Origin: Candidatus Humimonas hydrogenitrophica
Lineage (GTDB): Bacteria > Gemmatimonadota > Gemmatimonadetes > Palauibacterales > Palauibacteraceae
DNA length: 64,000 nucleotides
Assembly: GCA_947581615.1 (NCBI GenBank)
Contig: CANPVD010000116.1
Span: 1 to 64,000 of the forward strand
Direction of reading: 5' to 3'
Under the pieces are notes generated by a model, which was not told where the DNA came from, ran no database searches, and saw only the letters and a list, made by a program, of their open reading frames with translations. Position 1 is the first letter of the stretch; each line of letters starts with the position of its first letter. The position numbers and the translations under genes were made by a program. This document shows positions 1-7,863 of the stretch, one piece after another.

Positions 1-1888
1 CGCCCCGGTAGTCGCCGTGCGTGTCCTTGGGGGTGTTGTAGTGGCCCACGGAGCCCAGCGTGCCGTGCTCGGCCTCGGCGGCCTGGAAGGCCTCGGCGAT
101 GGGCATGTGGCGCTCGGGGTCCCCGGTGTCCACGGCCCACCCGCGGCGCAGGCGCACGCGCCCGGGGTCGACCTCCCACCCGGCCGCCACCGCCTGTTTC
201 ACCGTGTCGCCGAGCTGGCGGCAGGCGGACAGGCACGCGTTCCCGACCATGAGGGTCTCGCGCGAGGAGTAGGCCCCCAGGTCGACGGGGACGAGGTCGG
301 TGTCGGCCGAGACCACGCGCACGTAGTCGAGCGGGACGCCGAGCTCCTCGGCGGCGATGCAGGCCATCGTGGTGTCCGAGCCCTGGCCGATCTCCGAAGC
401 GCCGTGCAGCACGGTGACCCGGCCGGAGCGCTCGACCTGCACCTGCACGGCCGCCTGCGGCATGGGGTTCGGGTAGATCGGGTAGTTGGTGCCGGAGATG
501 TAGCTGGACCCGGCCAGACCGATTCCGCGCCCGTAGGGCATACGCCGGAACTTCTCGCGCCAGCCGCTCGCCTTCTCCACGGATTCCAGACAGCGCAGGA
601 AGCCGTTCGACTTGACCGTGAACTCGTTCACGGTCTTGCCGGTGCCCAGGAAGTTGCGGCGCCGGATCTCGAACGGGTCCAGCTCCAGCGCCTCGGCCAT
701 CTTGTCGACCGTGATCTCGAACGCGAAGCGCGGCTGCACGGCGCCGTGCCCCCGCTTGGGGCCGCAGGGCGCCTTGTTCGTGTACACGCGCGTGGAGTCG
801 AAGCGGTAGCTCTCCATCCCGTACGGGGCGGTGAGGAGCTGCCCGCTGTAGTAGGTCGTGACCAGACCGAAGGAGGCGTACGCCCCGCCGTCCAGGACCG
901 TGTTCGCGTCCAGGGCCAGGAGCTTCCCGTCCCTGGAGGCGCCCAGCCTGTAGCGCATGATCATCGGGTGACGGCCGCGGTGGGAGTAGAACTCCTCCTC
1001 CCTCGTGTACAGGCACTTGACCGGCCGCCCGGTGCGGAGCGCGTGCAGCGCCACGCAGAACTCGAGGTCGAAGGGCTCCGACTTCCCGCCGAACGCCCCG
1101 CCCACGGCCGGCTGGACGACCCGGATGCGGGCCACGTCCAGCTCCAGCACCCGCGCCAGCTCCCGCTGCAGGTAGTGGGGCACCTGGGTCGAGGAATGCA
1201 CGGTGAGGACGCCGTTCTGCTCGACCCGGCCGATGGCGCAGTGGGGCTCGATCGGGGCGTGGGCGGTGCCGTGGAAGTAGTACTCGCCCTCCACCACCTC
1301 GGCGGCGGCGGCCATCTTCCCGTCCACGTCCTCGAACTCCAGGTGGACGTGCTTGGTGACGTTGCCGTTCCGGCCCGGCTTGTGGGGCTCGTGGATCGGG
1401 TTCGAGTCGTCCGCGAGCGTCTCCTCCGGGTCCAGGTGGACGGGGAGGGGCTCGTACTCGACTTCGATGAGGTCGAGGGCACGGATGGCGGTGTCCTCGT
1501 CCACGGCCGCCACCGAGGCCACCGCGTCCCCGATGAAGCGCACCTTCTCCAGCGCCAGGGCGTGCTCGTCCCGCGTCCAGGGGATGATCCCGTAGGGGAT
1601 CGGCATGTCCCGGCCGGTGAGGACGTCGTGCACGCCGTCCAGCGCCTCGGCCTTCGACGTGTCGATGGAGAGGATGCGGGCGTGCGCCTCGGTGGAGCGC
1701 AGGATCCGGCAGTGCAGCATCCCGGGGAAGGAGAGGTCGTCGGTATAGAGCTCCTTGCCCGTCGACTTCCGGAGGCCCTCCACGCGGCGGTTGCGGCGCC
1801 CGAGGACGCCGTCCCCCTCCTCGGCCGCGACCTTCTCCGGGTCCTCGGCGCGCTTCGCCTGGAGCTCGTTCAGCTCCTCAGGTAGCAT
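1..1888 (-). CDS. Xanthine dehydrogenase-family molybdenum-binding subunit, partial (4-hydroxybenzoyl-CoA reductase alpha-like)
   Basis: Large molybdopterin subunit of a hydroxylase/dehydrogenase of the xanthine oxidase family; it would bind Mo-cofactor and oxidise or hydroxylate an aromatic or aldehyde substrate with electrons passing to the adjacent 2Fe-2S subunit. The minus-strand translation runs 629 codons from the ATG at 1888 and leaves the window, so the C-terminus is missing. Seen: the N-terminal a/b hammerhead region (RVEGLRKSTGKELYTDDL), the Mo-binding stretch VGGAFGGKSEPF, and further on GASEIGQGSDTT and VDLGAYSSRETLMVGNA, which resemble the HcrA/CoxL group. It overlaps the end of the 2Fe-2S gene by 11 bp, so the two are translationally coupled. 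No FAD subunit is visible; it may lie beyond the edge. The family is sure; the substrate is not. Confidence 0.9.
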   Translation of the reverse strand, partial: MLPEELNELQAKRAEDPEKVAAEEGDGVLGRRNRRVEGLRKSTGKELYTDDLSFPGMLHCRILRSTEAHARILSIDTSKAEALDGVHDVLTGRDMPIPYGIIPWTRDEHALALEKVRFIGDAVASVAAVDEDTAIRALDLIEVEYEPLPVHLDPEETLADDSNPIHEPHKPGRNGNVTKHVHLEFEDVDGKMAAAAEVVEGEYYFHGTAHAPIEPHCAIGRVEQNGVLTVHSSTQVPHYLQRELARVLELDVARIRVVQPAVGGAFGGKSEPFDLEFCVALHALRTGRPVKCLYTREEEFYSHRGRHPMIMRYRLGASRDGKLLALDANTVLDGGAYASFGLVTTYYSGQLLTAPYGMESYRFDSTRVYTNKAPCGPKRGHGAVQPRFAFEITVDKMAEALELDPFEIRRRNFLGTGKTVNEFTVKSNGFLRCLESVEKASGWREKFRRMPYGRGIGLAGSSYISGTNYPIYPNPMPQAAVQVQVERSGRVTVLHGASEIGQGSDTTMACIAAEELGVPLDYVRVVSADTDLVPVDLGAYSSRETLMVGNACLSACRQLGDTVKQAVAAGWEVDPGRVRLRRGWAVDTGDPERHMPIAEAFQAAEAEHGTLGSVGHYNTPKDTHGDYRG

Positions 1889-2402
1889 CGGCCGTCTCCC
1901 TGAGCTCTTCCAGCACCTCGTCCGCCGGCCGGTTCTCCCGCAGCGCCCGCGCCGCCAGCTCCACGGCGTCGAGGATCTTCGTGTAGCCCGTGCAGCGGCA
2001 CAGGTTGCCGGAGAGCGCCTCCTGGATCTCCCCGCGCGATGGCTCCAGGGTGTGGGACAGGAGGCCATAGGCGCTGGCCAGGATGCCGGGGGTGCAGAAG
2101 CCGCACTGGGCGGCGCCGCACAGGTCGAAGGCGTCCTGGAGCGGGTGTGGGCGGGGGCCGTCCGCGATCCCCTCGACCGTGGTCACCTCGTGCCCCACGG
2201 CCTCGTACACGGGCATGATGCAGGAGAGGTGCGCCTCGCCGTCCACCAGGACGGTGCAGGCGCCGCAGTCCCCCTTGTCGCACCCCTGCTTCGAGCCGGT
2301 GAGGCCGAGGCCGTAGCGGAGCGTCTCGAGCAGGGTCCAGTGCGTCGGGACCCCGACCTCGACCTCGTCGCCGTTCACGTTGAGGGTGAGGATATCCTTC
2401 AT
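1878..2402 (-). CDS. 2Fe-2S subunit of xanthine dehydrogenase-family enzyme
   Basis: A 174-residue iron-sulfur subunit (CoxS/HcrC/XdhC type) that carries electrons from the molybdenum subunit encoded next. Four cysteines of the plant-type ferredoxin cluster are in GCDKGDCGACTVLVDGEAHLSC (about residues 39-61, written here as its key C-x4-C-x2-C spacing), and the second, all-alpha cluster is in CGAAQCGFCTPG and LCRCTGY. Length is normal for the family (150-175). The ATG at 2402 is followed at once by KDILTLNVNG, the usual N-terminal beta strand. It is the first gene of a two-gene overlapping unit at the window edge, about 30 bp after tatA. Confidence 0.95.
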   Translation of the reverse strand: MKDILTLNVNGDEVEVGVPTHWTLLETLRYGLGLTGSKQGCDKGDCGACTVLVDGEAHLSCIMPVYEAVGHEVTTVEGIADGPRPHPLQDAFDLCGAAQCGFCTPGILASAYGLLSHTLEPSRGEIQEALSGNLCRCTGYTKILDAVELAARALRENRPADEVLEELRETADAT

Positions 2403-2433
2403 GCCGCAGTCTAGGCTGGCGGGCGCCGGCGGA

Positions 2434-2835
2434 TCAAGCCAGCGGGTCGGGCGGGGGCGGCGACGGTTCCTCCCGCGCCATGGCCGGGGACTCGTCTACA
2501 TCCGTGGTCGAAGCCGGCCCGTCGTCTACACTCGTCGACGACTCCGCCGGCTCGGGTCCGCTCGAGGGAGGCGCGCCGGCGGTCATGTGGGGAGGCTCGA
2601 TCGTACCGCTGGGGCGCGGCTGGATGTCCCGGGTGTCCTGCTTCCAGGCGGGAGAGTCGTCGGCCATGCCGGCCTGCTCCAGCTCCCGCTTGACCTCGTT
2701 CATGCTCTTCCGGAACTCGCGCATGGCCTTGCCGAGTCCGCGCGCGATCTCCGGCATCCGCTGGGGGCCGAAGAAGATCAGCACCAGCACGACGATGACG
2801 AGCATCTCCGAAAAGCCGAAGCTACCGATACCCAT
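2434..2835 (-). CDS. tatA: Twin-arginine translocase subunit TatA/TatB family
   Basis: Small membrane protein of the Tat pathway, which exports folded proteins across the inner membrane. The 133-residue product has the diagnostic N-terminal hydrophobic helix (about residues 8-24), the hinge FFGPQRMPEIARGLG, and an amphipathic helix KAMREFRKSMNEVKREL, followed by a long Pro/Ser/Glu-rich low-complexity tail. The FGP hinge fits TatA or TatE; a TatB role cannot be excluded because of the longer tail. No tatC is in the window. The next genes encode molybdo-enzyme subunits, a class that often uses Tat, but the visible subunits show no twin-arginine signal, so the link is only positional. Confidence 0.88.
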   Translation of the reverse strand: MGIGSFGFSEMLVIVVLVLIFFGPQRMPEIARGLGKAMREFRKSMNEVKRELEQAGMADDSPAWKQDTRDIQPRPSGTIEPPHMTAGAPPSSGPEPAESSTSVDDGPASTTDVDESPAMAREEPSPPPPDPLA

Positions 2836-2848
2836 GGCTCGAAGTCCT

Positions 2849-2871
2849 ACCCCGCGGCGCCGTAGCGGGGT
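2849..2871 (-). terminator. GC-rich hairpin upstream of tatA
   Basis: A 7-bp inverted repeat (ACCCCGC / GCGGGGT) with a 9-nt loop sits between the HNH gene and tatA, 14 bp before the tatA start. There is no T-run, so it could be an attenuator or 5'UTR hairpin as easily as a terminator. Confidence 0.3.
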
Positions 2872-2881
2872 CCTTCCCGCA

Positions 2882-2907
2882 GCGCTCTACTTGTACAAGT
2901 AGAGCGC
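2882..2907. repeat. Perfect 26-bp palindrome
   Basis: The two 13-bp halves (GCGCTCTACTTGT and its complement) meet without a spacer in the HNH-tatA intergenic gap. As RNA it would form a hairpin with a 9-bp GC-rich stem and a small AT-rich loop, so it may terminate the HNH transcript. As DNA it could be a dimeric regulator site. No T-run follows on either strand. Confidence 0.7.
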
Positions 2908-2941
2908 GTGGTCGGGGGACGCCGGGCCGGGGGACCGCCGA

Positions 2942-3490
2942 TCAGCCGCGGACGGCGCGCAGGACCTCCTCGCCGTAGAACATGCGGATGTACTTGGCCT
3001 GGATCGGGGTGACCCGGCGCACGGCCCAGATGAGCTGCACCTGGTCGGGCACGCGCGGCCGGGTGAGGAGGTGCAGGCCGGCTTCCTCGGGGAGGGCGTC
3101 GCCCTTGCGTAGATTGCACCGACTGCACGCCGTCACCACGTTCGTCCACCCGTTCCCGCCGCCACGCGACACCGGGACCACGTGATCCCGCGTCAGCGAC
3201 TCGCGGTAGCCGAGCTCGGTACGGTGGCGCCCGCAGTACTGACACCGGTAGCCGTCGCGGGCGAACAGGAAGGTGTTGGTCACCTGGCGTCGGAACCGGC
3301 GCGGGACGTGCACGTAGCGCACGAGCCGGATCACGACCGGGGCCGGCATCTCGAGCGCCTCGGACCGGAAGGGCCGGTCCCGGTCGACCTCGAGAGCCTC
3401 CGCCTTGCGGTCGATCACGAGCCTCAGGGCCCGCCGTACAGGCAGGATCGTGAGGGGCTCGTAGGACGCGTTGAGAGCCAGGCAGCCCAT
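2942..3490 (-). CDS. HNH endonuclease family protein
   Basis: A 182-residue protein of the HNH_5 type found alone in many GC-rich bacteria. The nuclease core is YRCQYCGRH (first zinc pair), LTRDHVVPVSRGG (catalytic Asp-His) and WTNVVTACSRCNLRKGD (Asn and second zinc pair), about residues 83-130. The N-terminal part starts LALNASYEPLTILPVRRAL, a conserved signature of this subfamily. Its biological target is unknown; there is no restriction methylase or phage gene nearby. The ATG is preceded by GGAGG at a proper distance, and a good sigma-70-type promoter lies just upstream, divergent from priA. Confidence 0.9.
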   Translation of the reverse strand: MGCLALNASYEPLTILPVRRALRLVIDRKAEALEVDRDRPFRSEALEMPAPVVIRLVRYVHVPRRFRRQVTNTFLFARDGYRCQYCGRHRTELGYRESLTRDHVVPVSRGGGNGWTNVVTACSRCNLRKGDALPEEAGLHLLTRPRVPDQVQLIWAVRRVTPIQAKYIRMFYGEEVLRAVRG

Positions 3491-3519
3491 GACGGGAGAT
3501 CTCCTCCTTCGCTCCGCAG

Positions 3520-3548
3520 AGTCTAGAACGGCCCACAGGGAGGGTCAA
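3520..3548 (-). promoter_or_regulatory. Predicted sigma-70 promoter of HNH gene
   Basis: On the minus strand TTGACC, 17 bp, TAGACT. Transcription would begin about 25 nt before the HNH start codon. It overlaps the region just before the divergent priA start. Confidence 0.6.
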
Positions 3549-3556
3549 GGACGCCG

Positions 3557-6133
3557 GTGACCGACCGCACGGATCGTTACTGCGACGTTGCACTGCCGCG
3601 CCCGGTGCGGAGCACCTTCGTGTACCGCCTTCCCGCGGACCTGGCAGAGGCGGCGCGCCCTGGCATGCGGGTCCTGGTGCCCTTCCGCCGCCGACGGATG
3701 GTCGGCTGCATCGACCGAGTCCGCGCCGAGACGGAGCTCGAGCGCGTGCGGCCGGTCCTCGACCTGCTGGACGATACCCCGCTCCTCCCCGAGAAGCTCC
3801 TCGAGCTGTGCCGGTGGGTGGCGGACTACTACGTGGCGCCTCTGGGCCTGGTCCTGCGGGCGGCGCTGCCGCCGGGCGTCCTGGCCGAGTCCTCCTTCCG
3901 GGTGGAGCGGGTGGCGGACCACGGAGCCGAGGGGGGCGGAGCGGCGAGCGAGGGCGCGGGCGGCTCCGCGGTCGGCCTGGGCGACGACGAGCGCGCCGTC
4001 CTCGACCGGCTGGAACGGGCCCGCGACGGCCTCCAGGTCACCACGCTCCGCCGGGACACGGGCGTCCGGTCGGTGTGGCCCGCGCTCCGCTCCCTGGCGG
4101 CCCGCGGCCTGGTCCGGATCCGCGAAGAGCCCCCGTCGACTTCCTCGGGCGAGAGGACCCGGCAGGTGATCACGCTCGTCCGGGGCCTGCCCACTCTCAT
4201 GGCGCGCCAGGAGGCCTTCGGCCGGGCCCACCGCCAGCGCGAGGCCTACGAGGCGCTCGAAGGGATGGACGGGAGCGCCTCGGTCGTCCACCTGAGCCAG
4301 CGGCTCGGCTTCAGCCGGAGCGTGCTCCGCGGCCTCGAGGAGAAGGGGCTGGCACGCATCACCGACGAAGTCGAAGCGCGCGACCCCTTCGCCGAGCTGG
4401 GTCCTCCCCCCGAGCGCCCCGATCTCGAGCCGACGCCGGACCAGCGCGGCGTGCTGCACGCGCTGGAGTCGAGACTGGAGGCGGTCGAGCCCGGTACGGC
4501 GCTGCTCCGCGGCGTGACCGGATCGGGGAAGACGCTCGTCTACATGCGGCTCCTGCGGCGACTGCTGGAGCGGGGCGACCGCGGGGCGATCGTGCTCGTG
4601 CCCGAGATCTCGCTCACTCCGCAGACCGTGCAGCGCTTCCGGGCCGCGTTCGGGGACCGGATCGCGGTGCTCCATTCCGGACTCTCCGCCGGCGAGCGGG
4701 GCGACGAGTGGCGGGCCCTGCGCGAGGGCCGAAAGCGCATCGCGATCGGAGCGCGCTCCGCCGTGTTCGCGCCCATACCCGCGCTGGGCGCCATCGTGGT
4801 GGACGAGGAGCACGAGGGGAGCTACAAGCAGAGCGACGTCCCGCGCTATCACGCCCGCGCGGTCGCCGTGGTCCGGGCCCGGCTGGAGGGGGCACTGTGC
4901 GTGCTGGGCTCCGCGACGCCCTCGCTGGAGAGCTGGCACAACGCGACCGAAGGCCTCTACCGGCTCCTCCAGCTCCCCGAGCGCGTGACCGGCCAGCGAC
5001 TGCCGACCGTCGAGCTGGTGGACCTGCGCGAGGAGCGGGAGGCACGCCGTGCCCGCGCCATCGACCGGGCCGACGAGGCGGCGCTCGGCGTCGGGGCCGG
5101 CGCCGACGGCGCTTCCGCCGACGCGGGCCCCCTGGTCCTTTCGCGTCGCCTGGGCGACGCGCTGGCGCGCTGCCTCGACCGGGGCGAGCAGGCCATCCTG
5201 CTCCTCAACCGGCGCGGCTACTCGACCTTCGTGCAGTGCATGGAGTGCGGGAAGGTGTGGAGCTGCCCGCGCTGCAACGTGTCGCTCACCTACCACCGGG
5301 ACCGGGAGCGCATCGTCTGCCACCACTGCGGCTACGAGGCGCGCGTCCCCGTGGCCTGCGATGCCTGCGGCGCCGAGGGGCTCACCTTCTCGGGGCTGGG
5401 CACCGAGCAGGTGGAGCGGCGCGTGGGGGAGCTGTTCCCGGCCGCGCGGTTGGCCCGCATGGACGTGGACACCACCGGCACCCGGTGGGCGCACCACCGC
5501 ATCCTGGAGCGTGTCCGCCGGCACGAAGTCGACATCCTGCTCGGGACCCAGATGATCGCCAAGGGGCTCGACTTTCCCGACGTCACGCTCGTGGGGGTGA
5601 TCAATGCGGACGTGGGGCTGAACCTGCCCGACTTCCGCGCCTCGGAGCGCACCTTCCAGCTCCTGGCGCAGGTGGCGGGGCGGGCCGGACGGGGCGAGCG
5701 CCCCGGCGAGGTGCTCGTGCAGACGGCCCGGCCCGGCCACTTCGCCCTGCAGGCGGCGCTGCGCCACGACTACGTGGATTTCGCGGCGCAGGAGCTGGAG
5801 GATCGGCTCGGACCCGGATACCCGCCGCACCGGCGGCTGGCGAACCTGGTGGTGAGCGGCCCGCGCCAGGAGGCGGTGGCGGACCTGGCCGAGGAGCTCG
5901 CCGACTGGATCCGGGGCCTGGTAGCCCGGGAGTCGCTGGAGGGCGTGGACGTGGTGGGCCCGGCGCCCTGCCCCATCGACCGGGTGCGCGGCCGCTGGCG
6001 CTGGCACTTCCTGGTGAAGAGCGACCGGGCCGCGCCGCTCGGCGCCGTGCTGCGCTACCTGTCCGGGCGCCGCGGCCAGCCCTCGGGCGGGCTGCGGCTC
6101 GAGATCGACCGCGACCCCGACTCGCTCCTGTAG
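3557..6133 (+). CDS. priA: Primosomal protein N' (replication restart helicase PriA)
   Basis: 3'-5' DNA helicase that reloads the replisome at stalled forks. The 858-residue translation shows the N-terminal 3'-DNA-binding domain (TFVYRLPADL, GMRVLVPF), helicase Walker A GVTGSGKT (near residue 320), the DEEH box (VVDEEHEGSYKQ), motif LGSATPSLES, the eight-cysteine zinc region beginning CMECGKVWSCPRC (about 558-605), and the C-terminal helicase motifs LLGTQMIAKGLDFPDV and QVAGRAGRG. Start is GTG at 3557, preceded by GGGAGGG; it is somewhat longer than typical (about 730-800) because of an inserted linker around residues 115-145 and 490-530. It is transcribed alone and converges on the epimerase gene. 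Confidence 0.97.
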   Translation: MTDRTDRYCDVALPRPVRSTFVYRLPADLAEAARPGMRVLVPFRRRRMVGCIDRVRAETELERVRPVLDLLDDTPLLPEKLLELCRWVADYYVAPLGLVLRAALPPGVLAESSFRVERVADHGAEGGGAASEGAGGSAVGLGDDERAVLDRLERARDGLQVTTLRRDTGVRSVWPALRSLAARGLVRIREEPPSTSSGERTRQVITLVRGLPTLMARQEAFGRAHRQREAYEALEGMDGSASVVHLSQRLGFSRSVLRGLEEKGLARITDEVEARDPFAELGPPPERPDLEPTPDQRGVLHALESRLEAVEPGTALLRGVTGSGKTLVYMRLLRRLLERGDRGAIVLVPEISLTPQTVQRFRAAFGDRIAVLHSGLSAGERGDEWRALREGRKRIAIGARSAVFAPIPALGAIVVDEEHEGSYKQSDVPRYHARAVAVVRARLEGALCVLGSATPSLESWHNATEGLYRLLQLPERVTGQRLPTVELVDLREEREARRARAIDRADEAALGVGAGADGASADAGPLVLSRRLGDALARCLDRGEQAILLLNRRGYSTFVQCMECGKVWSCPRCNVSLTYHRDRERIVCHHCGYEARVPVACDACGAEGLTFSGLGTEQVERRVGELFPAARLARMDVDTTGTRWAHHRILERVRRHEVDILLGTQMIAKGLDFPDVTLVGVINADVGLNLPDFRASERTFQLLAQVAGRAGRGERPGEVLVQTARPGHFALQAALRHDYVDFAAQELEDRLGPGYPPHRRLANLVVSGPRQEAVADLAEELADWIRGLVARESLEGVDVVGPAPCPIDRVRGRWRWHFLVKSDRAAPLGAVLRYLSGRRGQPSGGLRLEIDRDPDSLL

Positions 6134-6152
6134 GAGCGTCCCCCGGAGCCGC

Positions 6153-7172
6153 CTACGCCCTCAGCACTCCGAGCCCGGGCTCCTCGCCCACCACGATGCG
6201 CCCGCGCTCCAAATGCGGGCCCCGGAACGGGTCCTCTCCCAGGAGGGCGGCCCCGTCCAGGTCGGCGAAGTCGAGAAGGGAGGCCATGTGGAGGGCGGGG
6301 GCCATCCCGAGCGTCGAGCCCAGCATGCAGCCCATCATGACGCGCAGGCCGCACGCCCGCGCGGTGTGCACCATGCGGAACGCCTCCCGGAGTCCGCCGC
6401 ACTTGGGGAGCTTGATGCTGATCCCGTCCACGCGGTCGGCCAGGCGCGGGATGTCGGAAGCCACCAGGCACGACTCGTCCACCACGATGGGGAGCGGGGA
6501 GATCGCCTTGAGCCGGGCGAGGCCCTCGAGGTCCGCCGGCGGCAGGGGCTGCTCGATGAACTCCACGTCGTACTCCGCCAGCACGGGGATCCTCTCGGCC
6601 GCCTCCTCGACCGTCCAGGCCGCGTTGGCGTCGGCCCGCAGCCGCGCCGAGGGCGCCCCCGAGCGCACCGCTTCGAGAATCTCCCGTTCCCGGCCCGTGC
6701 CCACCTTGACCTTGAGGATCGGCCAGTCCGCCGCCGCCCGCGCCTTGGCCTCCACCACGTCCGGCTCGTCGATGCCGATCGTGAAGGAGCTGGCCGGCGC
6801 TTCCGCAGGTTCCAGCCCCCACAGACGCCACAGCGGCACCCCTCGCATCTTGCCCACCAGGTCGTGGAGTGCCGAGGAGACGGCAGCCCGCGCCGAGCCC
6901 GCCCCCGGAGCCCGCAGGGCCAGCTCGCGCTCCAGAGTCTCGAGCCGGTCGGGGCAGCGGGCCTCCTCCAGATACGGCGCCACGCGACCGAGGGCGGCCC
7001 GCACGGTGGCGGAGGTCTCGCCGTAATACTCGGACGGGTCGGCCTCGCCCCAGCCGACCAGTCCCTCGTGCTCGACCCGGACCCACACGCGCCGGACGTG
7101 GGTCTGAACGGAGCGGCTGATGCGGAAGGGATGGGCCGGCTCGAGCTCGAGCTCCTCCCACTCGAGCTTCAC
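6153..7172 (-). CDS. Mandelate racemase/muconate lactonizing enzyme family: probable dipeptide (L-Ala-D/L-Glu type) epimerase
   Basis: A 339-residue enolase-superfamily enzyme. The lid domain (about 1-120) is followed by the barrel with the signature K-x-K (LKVKVG), metal ligands in RADANAAW, FIEQPLPP and VVDESC, and the opposing catalytic lysine in SIKLPKCGG; this two-lysine layout and the DESC context are those of dipeptide epimerases such as YcjG/YkfB, which epimerise L-Ala-D-Glu from murein peptides. The true dipeptide substrate cannot be told. GTG start at 7172 overlaps the stop of the GvpL/F gene as GTGA. It is the last gene of the HDAC-peptidase-GvpL/F-epimerase unit. Confidence 0.9.
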   Translation of the reverse strand: MKLEWEELELEPAHPFRISRSVQTHVRRVWVRVEHEGLVGWGEADPSEYYGETSATVRAALGRVAPYLEEARCPDRLETLERELALRAPGAGSARAAVSSALHDLVGKMRGVPLWRLWGLEPAEAPASSFTIGIDEPDVVEAKARAAADWPILKVKVGTGREREILEAVRSGAPSARLRADANAAWTVEEAAERIPVLAEYDVEFIEQPLPPADLEGLARLKAISPLPIVVDESCLVASDIPRLADRVDGISIKLPKCGGLREAFRMVHTARACGLRVMMGCMLGSTLGMAPALHMASLLDFADLDGAALLGEDPFRGPHLERGRIVVGEEPGLGVLRA

Positions 7173-7858
7173 GCGTCCTGCTCCCCGTCGAGCTCGTGCG
7201 TCGCCTCGAGGTCGGCTCCCCCGTCCGGCTCTCCCGGTCCCTCGATGGTCACGAAGTCGTAAGGGGGCCACGGCCCGGTGACCCTGAGCTCCACCTCCGG
7301 ATGATGCCCCTCCCAGCGCGTGGCTTTCTCCACCAGCCGCAGCCACTCCCCCCGGCCGACCAGGAAGGCCGCCGCCGCCTGGCCCTCGTCTTTGCCGGGC
7401 AGCCGGCGGGCCGCCCGGGCCTGTCCCCGGAGGGAGCCGTGCAGCATCCGGAGGAACCCCTGCAGCGCCTGCCCGTCGCCCCCGGCGCGCAACGATACGT
7501 GGACCCGCATCTCGTAACTGTTGTCCAGGTACTCGAGGGCGTCTTCGAGATCCTCCCGACGGCGGGCCAGGAACTCCCGGACGGCGTGCTCGTCCCGAGC
7601 CACGAGCCCGAACGGCACGGGGACCAGCGTCGAGCGGCGCAGCAGCGCCTCCACGACGCGCTCGTGGGTGCGGAGCGCCTCGGGATCGGGCTCGGTCGCG
7701 TCCCGGAAGGGAGCCGCGGTCACGGCCGCCGCCAGGTCGCCCCGGGGGACGAGCTCGTACTCGAGACGCGACTCGCGCAGGTGCAGGGCATCCAGTGCCC
7801 GATCCGTGCGGGTGTTTCGGACCACCGCGTGCACGGCCAGGCCGCGTGCCTCGGACAC
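7169..7858 (-). CDS. GvpL/GvpF family protein without gas vesicle genes
   Basis: A 229-residue protein with the hallmarks of the gas-vesicle accessory family GvpL/GvpF: an N-terminal alpha/beta domain starting AVHAVVRN, a middle helical region (LVPVPFGLVARDEHAV), and the C-terminal LRVTGPWPPYDFV signature. In gas-vesicle clusters these proteins help nucleate or assemble GvpA, but no gvpA/C/N/J/K gene is visible here. It sits 5 bp after the M24 peptidase gene and overlaps the epimerase by 4 bp, so it is co-translated with peptide-processing enzymes. Whether it keeps a gas-vesicle role elsewhere or has been put to another use is not known. Confidence 0.85.
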   Translation of the reverse strand: MSEARGLAVHAVVRNTRTDRALDALHLRESRLEYELVPRGDLAAAVTAAPFRDATEPDPEALRTHERVVEALLRRSTLVPVPFGLVARDEHAVREFLARRREDLEDALEYLDNSYEMRVHVSLRAGGDGQALQGFLRMLHGSLRGQARAARRLPGKDEGQAAAAFLVGRGEWLRLVEKATRWEGHHPEVELRVTGPWPPYDFVTIEGPGEPDGGADLEATHELDGEQDA

Positions 7859-7863
7859 GGGGC

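Noticed and set aside
17-1885. 622-codon plus-strand open frame opposite the molybdenum subunit
   Set aside because: His/Arg/Val/Leu-rich, no domain; the other strand encodes a clear xanthine dehydrogenase subunit. It is a codon-bias shadow.
3808-7026. 1072-codon plus-strand frame over priA and the epimerase
   Set aside because: Out of frame with PriA, whose helicase motifs and zinc cysteines are unmistakable; sequence is Gly/Arg/Pro-rich.
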